Shown here: in pieces, positions 1-5,917 of the stretch
Numbering within the stretch: the first letter of the stretch is position 1
Layout: every line of letters begins with the position of its first letter
Origin: Flaviramulus sp.
GTDB taxonomy: Bacteria; Bacteroidota; Bacteroidia; Flavobacteriales; Flavobacteriaceae
Assembly (NCBI GenBank): GCA_023255235.1
Contig: JALRJA010000053.1
Coordinates: 1 to 5,917, forward strand
Direction: 5' to 3'
Length of the DNA stretch: 5,917 bases
The notes under the pieces: generated by a model
Seen by the model: only the letters and a program-made list of their open reading frames with translations
Told to the model about the DNA's origin: nothing
The model's database searches: none
Program-made: the position numbers and the translations under genes

Positions 1-6
1 AGTCTT

Positions 7-34
7 AACTCATGAATTCCATGAGTTTTTTTTT
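7..34 (+). terminator. Rho-independent terminator of an upstream gene
   Basis: AACTCATG (7-14) and CATGAGTT (20-27) are perfect reverse complements around a 5-base loop, and a run of nine T (26-34) follows the stem. This is the layout of an intrinsic terminator for a forward-strand gene ending left of the window. The stem is only 8 bp and mostly A/T, which is normal for such a genome. It separates the upstream unit from the alpha-glucan genes. Confidence 0.72.
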
Positions 35-37
35 GCA

Positions 38-45
38 TATTTTTG
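38..45 (+). promoter_or_regulatory. Possible Bacteroidota -7 promoter element (weak)
   Basis: TATTTTTG matches the Bacteroidota -7 consensus TAnnTTTG exactly and lies just after the terminator, where a promoter for the rightward operon would be expected. No convincing TTG/TTTG -33 element sits about 19 bases upstream; that spot falls in the terminator hairpin. In such an AT-rich sequence the match may be chance, so it is a candidate only. Confidence 0.22.
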
Positions 46-103
46 CCTTAGGGTAAACTTAAAAGTCATTCATACTCTTCGTTGGTTTAAATAAGGGGTT
101 TAT

Positions 104-319
104 ATGCACATTAGAGTTTTAGAAACCGAAACGGTAGTGCATATATTAAATAAAAATAAAAGTACCATTGAATTAAATTTAAAACGATTTGAAGAAATTG
201 GTTTAAACGGAAAAAAACTAAACAATATAATAAACGGTAATACCATTGAATGGAATGATAAACTAATTTTAAATGAAAGAGGAAGCACCATTTTAACCAC
301 AAAAAACAACACCCAATAA
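104..319 (+). pseudogene. C-terminal remnant of a cyclomaltodextrinase/neopullulanase-like GH13 enzyme
   Basis: The frame could encode 71 residues from ATG 104. It has no signal peptide and no catalytic motif. Its pattern (V-V-H-I-L-N-K-N-K, then L-N-L-K-R-F near 25-30, then I-I-N-G-N-T-I near 42-48, then L-I-L-N-E-R-G-S-T-I-L) is that of the closing beta-sandwich domain C of Bacteroidota neopullulanase/cyclomaltodextrinase (SusA-like) proteins, which are normally about 600 residues long. The codons just before the ATG continue the domain: GGG GTT TAT gives G-V-Y, as in the family's N-G-V-Y-x-x-F-R. They are cut off by an in-frame TAA at 92-94, beyond which residues such as K-V-I-H-T still look family-like. 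I infer a gene that lost its catalytic barrel and then decayed. The AAGGGG (93-98) ahead of the ATG resembles a ribosome site but is explained by the old Gly-Val codons. A short expressed peptide cannot be excluded. Family resemblance is from memory, not a search. Confidence 0.66.
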
Positions 320-362
320 ACGGTTGTTTTATAATCACTCAAAATCTATTAATAATGCTACA

Positions 363-1532
363 ATGAAAAAACACTTGATTACCTTAATTGTAAGTATAAT
401 ACTGTTTTCTTGTGTAGATAAGAGCAAGCAAGACGCTAATAAAATAATTGATAATGAGGTGGTTACATTAATTATTAACCAGTTGCCTAATACCCATGAC
501 TTTAGTAAAGATATCTATATTTCTGGAGATTTTGAAGGATGGTCTGGAGGAAGAGAACAATTCAAATTAAAAAATAAAAACACTATTTATAGTATTGACA
601 TTCCTAAGTATAGAAAAACCATTAATTATAAATTCACATTAGGAAACTGGGAAACAGTTGAGTGTTTAGAAAATGGTAATCCAATTGAAAACAGAATGTA
701 CTCGTTTACAAAAGTTACCGATACCGTTAAGGTAAACATAGCCAATTGGAGCAATTCTAAACAAAAAAACAAACCCTCTACAGCCACCAAAAATGTACAT
801 GTTTTTGTTGACGATTTTAACATTCCGCAGTTAAACCGAAAACGTAAAGTGAGTGTGTATTTACCACCAAATTATCACACATTAAAAACCCATTATCCAG
901 TTTTATACATGCAAGATGGTCAAAATGTATTTGATACTAAAACTTCATATACCGGTGAATGGGAAGTTGATGAAACTTTAAACAAAATGTATAATGAAAC
1001 AGGTTTTCAGCTTATTGTAGTTGCCATAGACCATGGCGAAAACAAGCGTTTAAATGAATATTCTGCTTGGGATAATGAAAAATATGGAAAAGGCGAAGGC
1101 AATTTATATTTAGATTTTTTAGTAACCAATTTAAAACCTGAAATTGACAAAGCCTATAGAACCAAACCAGATAACAAAAATACTGGTATATTAGGATCAT
1201 CATTAGGTGGTTTTTTTGCTCATTATGCTGCTGTAAAAAGACCTGATGTTTTTGGAAAATCTGGTGTATTCTCACCATCTTTTTGGTATGCCAAAGCTAG
1301 TTTTGATTTTACAAAAAAACACCCCAATAATTCTAAATATTATTATTTAATGGGAGAAAAAGAAGGCGAAGAAATGGTTGAGAATATGAATGAAATGGTT
1401 GAACTCATGAAATCAAGTGGTTTTTCAAAACACAATATTTATAAAAAAATAAACCCCAACGGAACTCATAGTGAATCTTTTTGGAAAACCGAATTTGAAC
1501 AAGCTATTACTTGGCTATTTATTGACAATTAA
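363..1532 (+). CDS. Lipoprotein esterase (CE1/esterase-D alpha/beta hydrolase) with N-terminal CBM20-like domain
   Basis: This 389-residue protein probably hydrolyses an ester linked to alpha-glucan breakdown; its substrate is unknown. It begins with a lipoprotein signal peptide (residues 1-16, L-F-S before the lipidated Cys17). Residues about 32-130 look like a starch-binding-type beta-sandwich (CBM20-like): I-Y-I-S-G-D-F-E-G-W at 51-60, Y-K-F-T-L-G-N-W-E-T-V-E at 89-100, and a closing W129. Residues about 145-389 form the esterase domain (PF00756 type): Y-P-V-L-Y-M-Q-D-G-Q-N-V-F at 178-190, nucleophile Ser280 in G-S-S-L-G-G, a likely acid among Glu332-Glu337 (G-E-K-E-G-E-E), and His369 in N-G-T-H-S-E-S-F-W. 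The triad looks intact. A TTG at 324 would extend the frame by 13 residues, but ATG 363 puts the signal peptide at the N-terminus and is preferred; there is no Shine-Dalgarno, as is usual here. The gene starts 43 bases after the GH13 remnant and is followed 39 bases later by a GH13 gene. Esterase fold is firm; a sugar ester as substrate is inference from the fused domain and neighbours. Confidence 0.87.
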   Translation: MKKHLITLIVSIILFSCVDKSKQDANKIIDNEVVTLIINQLPNTHDFSKDIYISGDFEGWSGGREQFKLKNKNTIYSIDIPKYRKTINYKFTLGNWETVECLENGNPIENRMYSFTKVTDTVKVNIANWSNSKQKNKPSTATKNVHVFVDDFNIPQLNRKRKVSVYLPPNYHTLKTHYPVLYMQDGQNVFDTKTSYTGEWEVDETLNKMYNETGFQLIVVAIDHGENKRLNEYSAWDNEKYGKGEGNLYLDFLVTNLKPEIDKAYRTKPDNKNTGILGSSLGGFFAHYAAVKRPDVFGKSGVFSPSFWYAKASFDFTKKHPNNSKYYYLMGEKEGEEMVENMNEMVELMKSSGFSKHNIYKKINPNGTHSESFWKTEFEQAITWLFIDN

Positions 1533-1571
1533 TATTATACTACTTTGAAAAAAGCATTTAAAATACGCTAA

Positions 1572-3455
1572 ATGAAAAAACAAAACATTTACATAACGGG
1601 TTTCCTTTTTTTAGCATTAATAGGGTGCAAAAACAAAGCAACTCAAACAACCGAATTAGAACCTAATAAAGACAATATTAAAAGCAAAAAAGTTGTCTAT
1701 CAAGTATTTACACGCTTATTTGGAAACACAAATACAACAAACAAACCGTGGGGAAGCATAGAAGAAAATGGTGTTGGTAAATTTAATGATTTTACAAATA
1801 AAGCTTTAAAAGAGATTAAAGATTTGGGCGTTACACACATTTGGTACACAGGTGTACCTCATCATAACCTTATTACAGATTATACAAGGTATGGAATCTC
1901 CAATGATGACCCCGATGTTGTAAAAGGACGTGCCGGTTCACCCTATGCAGTAAAAGATTATTATAACGTTAACCCCGATTTAGCAGAAAACCCAGAACAC
2001 AGATTAGATGAGTTTAAAGCACTCATTGAGCGTTCACACCAAGCCAACTTAAAGGTAATAATTGATATTGTACCCAATCATGTTGCTAGAAATTATAAAA
2101 GTATAAACCTACCAAAAGGCATTGAAAATTTGGGTGCAAAAGATGATAAAACACTCCATTATCATGTTGATAATAATTTTTATTACAACCCAAACCAAGC
2201 TTTTAAAGTACCCCGTTGGGAAGATGGCTATTTACCCTTAGGCGGAGAAAAACACCCTTTAATAGATGGCAAGTTTGAAGAAATTCCAGCAAAATGGACA
2301 GGTAATGGCTCGCGGTTATCACAACCTCACATGAACGATTGGTATGAAACTGTAAAAATTAATTATGGCGTTAGTCCAGATGGAAGAAAAGATTTTGACA
2401 CGCTTCCGGCAGGGTTTGAAAATGAAGATTTTAAAACACACTATCATTTTTGGAAAGATAAAACCGTACCAAATTCTTGGATAAAATTTAAAGACATTGC
2501 TCTATTTTGGATAGAACTAGGTGTTGATGGTTTCCGCTTTGATATGGCTGAAATGGTGCCTGTTGAATTTTGGAGTTTTTTAAATTCGTCTATAAAAATG
2601 AAAAATCCAGAGGCTTTTTTATTAGCAGAGGTTTACAATCCTAGTTTATACAGAGATTATATTAAAAAAGGAAAAATGGATTATTTGTATGATAAAGTAC
2701 AGTTATATGATACTTTAAAAAACATCATGCAAGGTCATGGAAAAACAGATCATATTCCACCTATTCAAGAAAGTTTAAAAGATATAGAACACCAAATGCT
2801 TCATTTTCTAGAAAATCATGATGAGCAACGTATAGCAAGTCCAGATTTTGCCGGAAATGCTCAAAAAGGCAAACCAGCCATGGTCGTTTCTGCCACTATT
2901 AGCACATCACCCACCATGATTTATTTTGCACAAGAACTAGGCGAAGATGGCTCTGAACATGCTGGTTTTGGAAAACCTTCTCGCACATCTATTTTTGATT
3001 ATATTGGTGTACCTGCACACCAACGCTGGCTTAACAATAAAGCGTTTGATGGCGGGCAATCTACAAATGAAGAAAAAGCACTTCGCGAATTTTATAAACG
3101 CCTTTTAAACTTTACCATAAATAGCACTGCACTCACCGGTAATTATCAAGATATTCATCAATTCAATAGAAAACACACGCCAAATTATAACGATAAAGTA
3201 ATCGCTTTTGTAAGATGGCATTTTGATGAAAAACTTATAATTATTTCTAATTTTGATGCTGAAAACAGCTATGAATTTAATCTAAAAATACCTAAAGAAC
3301 TTATTACTGTTTGGAATTTAGATGAAAAAAAATATAAAGTTGACGATCAATTATTTAAACAATTTTCAGCAGATTTAATAGTTGAAAAAGACTTTGGAAG
3401 CATACAAATAAATGTAAACCCATTAGAATCTTTCATATTAAAAATTCAAAAATAA
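1572..3455 (+). CDS. GH13 alpha-amylase-family lipoprotein, subfamily unassigned
   Basis: This 627-residue glycoside hydrolase should cleave alpha-glucosidic bonds in starch-like glucans or maltodextrins. The signal peptide ends at L-I-G before Cys19, so it is a lipoprotein beyond the inner membrane. The GH13 barrel starts near residue 41 (V-V-Y-Q-V-F-T-R). Conserved regions are complete: region I D165-I-V-P-N-H170; region II G320-F-R-F-D324 with Asp324 as nucleophile; region III A-E353-V with Glu353 as acid/base; region IV N-H416-D417 with Asp417 as stabiliser. A long domain B (about 171-305) ends in Q-P-H-M-N (251-255), in the position of the family's Q-P-D-L-N motif. Residues from about 540 form beta-sandwich domain C. 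Region II reads D-M-A-E-M, lacking the Lys-His pair typical of true alpha-amylases, so cleavage of plain alpha-1,4 starch should not be assumed. The start is certain in frame: a TAA directly abuts the ATG. The next gene begins two bases after the stop. Confidence 0.9.
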   Translation: MKKQNIYITGFLFLALIGCKNKATQTTELEPNKDNIKSKKVVYQVFTRLFGNTNTTNKPWGSIEENGVGKFNDFTNKALKEIKDLGVTHIWYTGVPHHNLITDYTRYGISNDDPDVVKGRAGSPYAVKDYYNVNPDLAENPEHRLDEFKALIERSHQANLKVIIDIVPNHVARNYKSINLPKGIENLGAKDDKTLHYHVDNNFYYNPNQAFKVPRWEDGYLPLGGEKHPLIDGKFEEIPAKWTGNGSRLSQPHMNDWYETVKINYGVSPDGRKDFDTLPAGFENEDFKTHYHFWKDKTVPNSWIKFKDIALFWIELGVDGFRFDMAEMVPVEFWSFLNSSIKMKNPEAFLLAEVYNPSLYRDYIKKGKMDYLYDKVQLYDTLKNIMQGHGKTDHIPPIQESLKDIEHQMLHFLENHDEQRIASPDFAGNAQKGKPAMVVSATISTSPTMIYFAQELGEDGSEHAGFGKPSRTSIFDYIGVPAHQRWLNNKAFDGGQSTNEEKALREFYKRLLNFTINSTALTGNYQDIHQFNRKHTPNYNDKVIAFVRWHFDEKLIIISNFDAENSYEFNLKIPKELITVWNLDEKKYKVDDQLFKQFSADLIVEKDFGSIQINVNPLESFILKIQK

Positions 3456-3457
3456 AG

Positions 3458-5113
3458 ATGAACCGTTTTTTTAACTTTTTAACCCTACTACTGCTTTTTA
3501 CAAGTTGTAATAAAACCCAAGTAAACAAACAAACCCCTTTTGTTTGGGAAGGTGCAACTATTTATTTCTTATTAACAGATAGATTTAATAATGGCGATAC
3601 CTCTAACGATATTAATTTTAACCGAACCGAAAAAACCGGAAAGCTAAGAGGTTTTGAAGGTGGCGATATAAAAGGAATTTCTCAAAAAATAAAAGAAGGC
3701 TATTTTACAGAATTAGGTATTAATGCTATTTGGATGACACCTATTGTAGAGCAAATTCATGGCTGTACCGATGAAGGTACTGGAACAACATACGGTTTTC
3801 ATGGATATTGGACAAGTGATTGGACCGCCATTGAACCCAATTTTGGAACCAAAGAAGATTTACATGAATTGGTTAGCTTAGCTCATAAAAACGGTATTCG
3901 TATTTTGCTAGATGCTGTAATAAACCACACCGGACCAGTTACTCCAAAAGACCCTGTTTGGCCATTAAATTGGGTGAGAACATCTCCGCAATGTACCTAT
4001 GATAGTTACAAAAATACAACAGCCTGCACATTGGTAGAAAACCTTCCAGATATTAAAACCGAAAGCAACTCGCCTGTTAATTTGCCACCTCAATTAATTC
4101 AAAAATGGAAAACTGAAGGCAGATATGAAAAAGAAGTGGCAGAGTTAAACGCCTTTTTTGAAAGAACAGGTTACCCGCGTGCACCTAGATTTTATATTAT
4201 GAAATGGTTAACAGACTATATTACAGAGTTTGGAATAGATGGTTATAGAGTTGATACTGTAAAACACACCGAAACATACGTATGGCAAGAATTTAAAAAA
4301 GAATGTGACTATGCCTTTTCTGAATACAAAAAGAATAACCCAGAAAACGTGTTAGACAATAATCCGTTTTATTTAGTTGGTGAAGTTTATAATTATAATA
4401 TTAGTGCCGGAAAATCTTTTGATTTTGGCGATAAAAAAGTAAATTATTTTAACCAAGCATTTAATAGTCTTATAAATTTTGAATTTAAATGGAATGTTGC
4501 TCAAAACCCAATAGAAACTGTTTTTAAAAACTATGCCACCATTTTAAATTCAGAATTAAAAGGATATAGTGTGTTAAATTATTTAAGTTCACACGACGAT
4601 TCTAACCCGTTTGATGCCACAAGAGAAAACCCTTTTGAAACCGCTACAAACTTATTATTATCGCCAGGAGCATCACAAGTTTATTATGGCGATGAATCGG
4701 CTCGTTCTTTGGTAATTGAAGGTACACAAGGCGATGCTACATTGCGTTCTAATATGAATTGGGATGCCATTAAAAACAACTCTAAAACCAAAGCCATTTT
4801 ACAGCATTGGCAAAAACTCGGAAAGTTTAGAGCAAAGCATCCGGCTATTGGTGCAGGTATTCATCAAATGATAACTCAAAACCCATATACTTTCTACAGA
4901 AGTTATCAAAATAACGATTATAAAGATTTGGTTGTTATTGGTTTAAACCTACCAATTGGCGAAAAAACCATTGACGTGTCAAAACTATTTAAAGATGGTA
5001 ACAAACTATTTGATGCTTACTCTGGTAAAACGGTAACAGTTAAAAACGGAAACGCAACAATTAATTCTAATTATAATATAGTTTTATTAGAAAACGCTAC
5101 TAATAAAATATAA
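3458..5113 (+). CDS. MalS-like GH13 alpha-amylase lipoprotein
   Basis: This 551-residue alpha-amylase should cut alpha-1,4 bonds in maltodextrins or starch outside the inner membrane. The signal peptide (M-N-R-F-F..., F-T-S before Cys17) marks a lipoprotein. The barrel opens at A-T-I-Y-F-L-L-T-D-R-F-N-N-G-D (33-47). Region I is D152-A-V-I-N-H157; region II G262-Y-R-V-D266-T-V-K-H270 with nucleophile Asp266 and the alpha-amylase Lys-His pair; region III G-E309-V; region IV S-S-H379-D380. Region V is L-P-D-I-K-T-E-S (196-203). This motif, plus Y-L-S-S-H-D, Y-Y-G-D-E-S-A-R (409-416) and H-W-Q-K-L-G-K-F-R-A-K-H-P-A-I-G-A-G (450-467), closely recalls E. coli MalS, a periplasmic amylase of about 676 residues; this protein is shorter, lacking the extra N-terminal region. 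Domain C covers about 470-551. The 2-base gap to the preceding stop implies translational coupling. The MalS likeness is recalled, not aligned; GH13 membership is secure. Confidence 0.92.
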   Translation: MNRFFNFLTLLLLFTSCNKTQVNKQTPFVWEGATIYFLLTDRFNNGDTSNDINFNRTEKTGKLRGFEGGDIKGISQKIKEGYFTELGINAIWMTPIVEQIHGCTDEGTGTTYGFHGYWTSDWTAIEPNFGTKEDLHELVSLAHKNGIRILLDAVINHTGPVTPKDPVWPLNWVRTSPQCTYDSYKNTTACTLVENLPDIKTESNSPVNLPPQLIQKWKTEGRYEKEVAELNAFFERTGYPRAPRFYIMKWLTDYITEFGIDGYRVDTVKHTETYVWQEFKKECDYAFSEYKKNNPENVLDNNPFYLVGEVYNYNISAGKSFDFGDKKVNYFNQAFNSLINFEFKWNVAQNPIETVFKNYATILNSELKGYSVLNYLSSHDDSNPFDATRENPFETATNLLLSPGASQVYYGDESARSLVIEGTQGDATLRSNMNWDAIKNNSKTKAILQHWQKLGKFRAKHPAIGAGIHQMITQNPYTFYRSYQNNDYKDLVVIGLNLPIGEKTIDVSKLFKDGNKLFDAYSGKTVTVKNGNATINSNYNIVLLENATNKI

Positions 5114-5114
5114 T

Positions 5115-5917
5115 TTACATATAAATTTCTAGTAACTGAGCATTTTTAGATTCTATTGTTACCGCATTTATTAAAGCAGGTAATAACAGCGTTTCCCCAA
5201 CCTTTAAAGTGTGTGTTTTATTACCATGTGTTATCTCTAAAGAATCACTTACACACATATAAATTACAAAAGAATCTAGTGTAGAATAATCTTTTTCTAA
5301 AACACCAGAAACAGCAATAAAGTTTGTTTTAAAATAAGGTGAATGTACTAGTTTATTGGTTTGGTTTGCCGTGTTGTTGTAAAGGGTTTTTATATCGCTA
5401 TAATGTTTAAAATCGATGGCATCTAGTGCTAATTCTGTATGTAACTCACGTTCTTTACCTGTTTGAGAATCTATTCGCTTATAATCATAAATACGATAAG
5501 TTACATCTGAAGTTTGCTGAATTTCTGCCAACAATACACCACCACCAATTGCATGAACTCTACCTGTTGGAATATAGAACGTATCGCCTTTTGATACTTT
5601 TTCATGGTGTAAAACCTCTAATATGGTATTGTTTTCTATGTGTTCTTGATAGCTTTTTTTATTTATATCACTGTTAAACCCTACAATGAGTTCGGCATCT
5701 TTATCTGCTTGCATGATATACCACATTTCATTTTTTCCAAAAGAATTATGCCTTTCTTTGGCTAGCTCGTTGCTAGGATGAACTTGTATAGACAAGGGTG
5801 TTTTAGCATCAATAAATTTGATAAGTAATGGAAAATCTAAACCAAAATTTTTATAAACGGTTTTGCCTAAAAAATCTTCTTTATAGGTTTGTATAAGCTG
5901 TTTTAATGTTTGCCCTT
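5115..5917 (-). CDS. manA: Mannose-6-phosphate isomerase, class I (partial, 5' end outside window)
   Basis: The enzyme interconverts mannose 6-phosphate and fructose 6-phosphate in the cytoplasm, linking mannose use and GDP-mannose supply to glycolysis. The last 266 residues are visible; the open frame runs off the right edge, so about 50-60 N-terminal residues are missing from a family length near 320. A TTG at 5793-5795 could be mistaken for the start, but the 40 codons before it read as conserved family sequence (for example F-P-L-L-I-K-F-I-D-A), so it is an internal Leu. Counting from the first visible residue, the cupin zinc ligands are Gln44 and His46 (S-I-Q-V-H-P), Glu63 (N-E-M-W-Y) and His121 (P-T-G-R-V-H-A-I-G-G-G). 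The catalytic Arg141 lies in T-Y-R-I-Y-D-Y-K-R. The short C-terminal half is a second cupin-like fold. The gene converges on the MalS-like gene with one base between stop codons, and so belongs to another transcription unit. Confidence 0.93.
   Translation of the reverse strand, partial: GQTLKQLIQTYKEDFLGKTVYKNFGLDFPLLIKFIDAKTPLSIQVHPSNELAKERHNSFGKNEMWYIMQADKDAELIVGFNSDINKKSYQEHIENNTILEVLHHEKVSKGDTFYIPTGRVHAIGGGVLLAEIQQTSDVTYRIYDYKRIDSQTGKERELHTELALDAIDFKHYSDIKTLYNNTANQTNKLVHSPYFKTNFIAVSGVLEKDYSTLDSFVIYMCVSDSLEITHGNKTHTLKVGETLLLPALINAVTIESKNAQLLEIYM

Noticed and set aside
163..251. Direct repeat ACCATTGAAT at 163-172 and 242-251
   Set aside because: Ten bases, two copies only, both read as ordinary Thr-Ile-Glu codons within the remnant; no sign of a repeat array or attachment site.
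330..335. TATAAT hexamer upstream of the esterase gene
   Set aside because: E. coli-type -10 boxes are not the promoter signal of Bacteroidota, there is no partner element, and the hexamer is common at this base composition.
100..342. Two overlapping reverse-strand open frames rich in Phe and Leu opposite the GH13 remnant
   Set aside because: They are antisense shadows of A-rich coding sequence; their hydrophobic composition comes from reading AAA/AAT codons backwards, and there is no family pattern.
355..366. Mini open frame ATG-CTA-CAA-TGA whose stop overlaps the esterase start (ATGA)
   Set aside because: Three codons with no ribosome site; such overlaps arise easily by chance in AT-rich DNA.
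626..1278. Reverse-strand open frames at 626-823 and 1012-1278
   Set aside because: They lie wholly opposite the esterase gene, whose forward frame has clear catalytic motifs.
1541..1547. TACTTTG between the esterase and GH13 genes as an internal promoter
   Set aside because: It is one base short of TAnnTTTG and has no evident -33 element; the 39-base gap fits an operon.
1572..5113. The two GH13 genes as a recent tandem duplication
   Set aside because: They share only the general GH13 motifs; domain B, region II, region V and the C-terminal parts differ throughout.
5426..5677. Forward-strand 83-codon open frame
   Set aside because: It lies opposite manA, which carries conserved zinc-ligand motifs across this stretch.

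Overview
The window is AT-rich (roughly one third G+C by eye), with A/T-ending codons, almost no Shine-Dalgarno sequences, and short lipoprotein signal peptides with LFSC, LIGC and FTSC lipoboxes. Together these point to Bacteroidota, most likely a flavobacterium (Flavobacteriaceae). The assignment rests on style and protein resemblance, not on a marker gene.

Layout. Positions 1-34 hold the end of an upstream transcription unit: a perfect 8-bp hairpin followed by a T-run. Next, up to 319, comes what looks like the leftover C-terminus of a cyclomaltodextrinase/neopullulanase-type GH13 enzyme, of which only the last beta-sandwich domain survives. Three forward genes follow in a tight row and probably form one operon: a lipoprotein with a starch-binding-like (CBM20-like) domain fused to a CE1/esterase-D type alpha/beta hydrolase (363-1532); a GH13 lipoprotein of unassigned subfamily (1572-3455); and a GH13 lipoprotein resembling the E. 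coli periplasmic alpha-amylase MalS (3458-5113). A mannose-6-phosphate isomerase gene (manA) runs towards them on the reverse strand and leaves the window at its right end. Its stop codon lies one base from that of the last amylase.

How the genes fit together. The three lipoproteins look like the enzymatic part of an alpha-glucan (starch, glycogen or maltodextrin) utilisation locus. Two different GH13 hydrolases would cut the glucan, and the esterase, carrying its own glucan-binding-like domain, would remove an acyl group or act on a related ester. The GH13 remnant suggests the locus once had a third GH13 gene at its head, later lost by deletion. No SusC/SusD pair, transporter or regulator is visible here. 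manA is central sugar metabolism and has no evident functional tie to the operon.

There is no mobile element, CRISPR array, tRNA or rRNA, and no gene-free stretch over 300 bases. I found no wholly new system. The points most worth a second look are the decayed GH13 gene, the glucan-binding esterase, and the unusual active-site motifs of the middle GH13.
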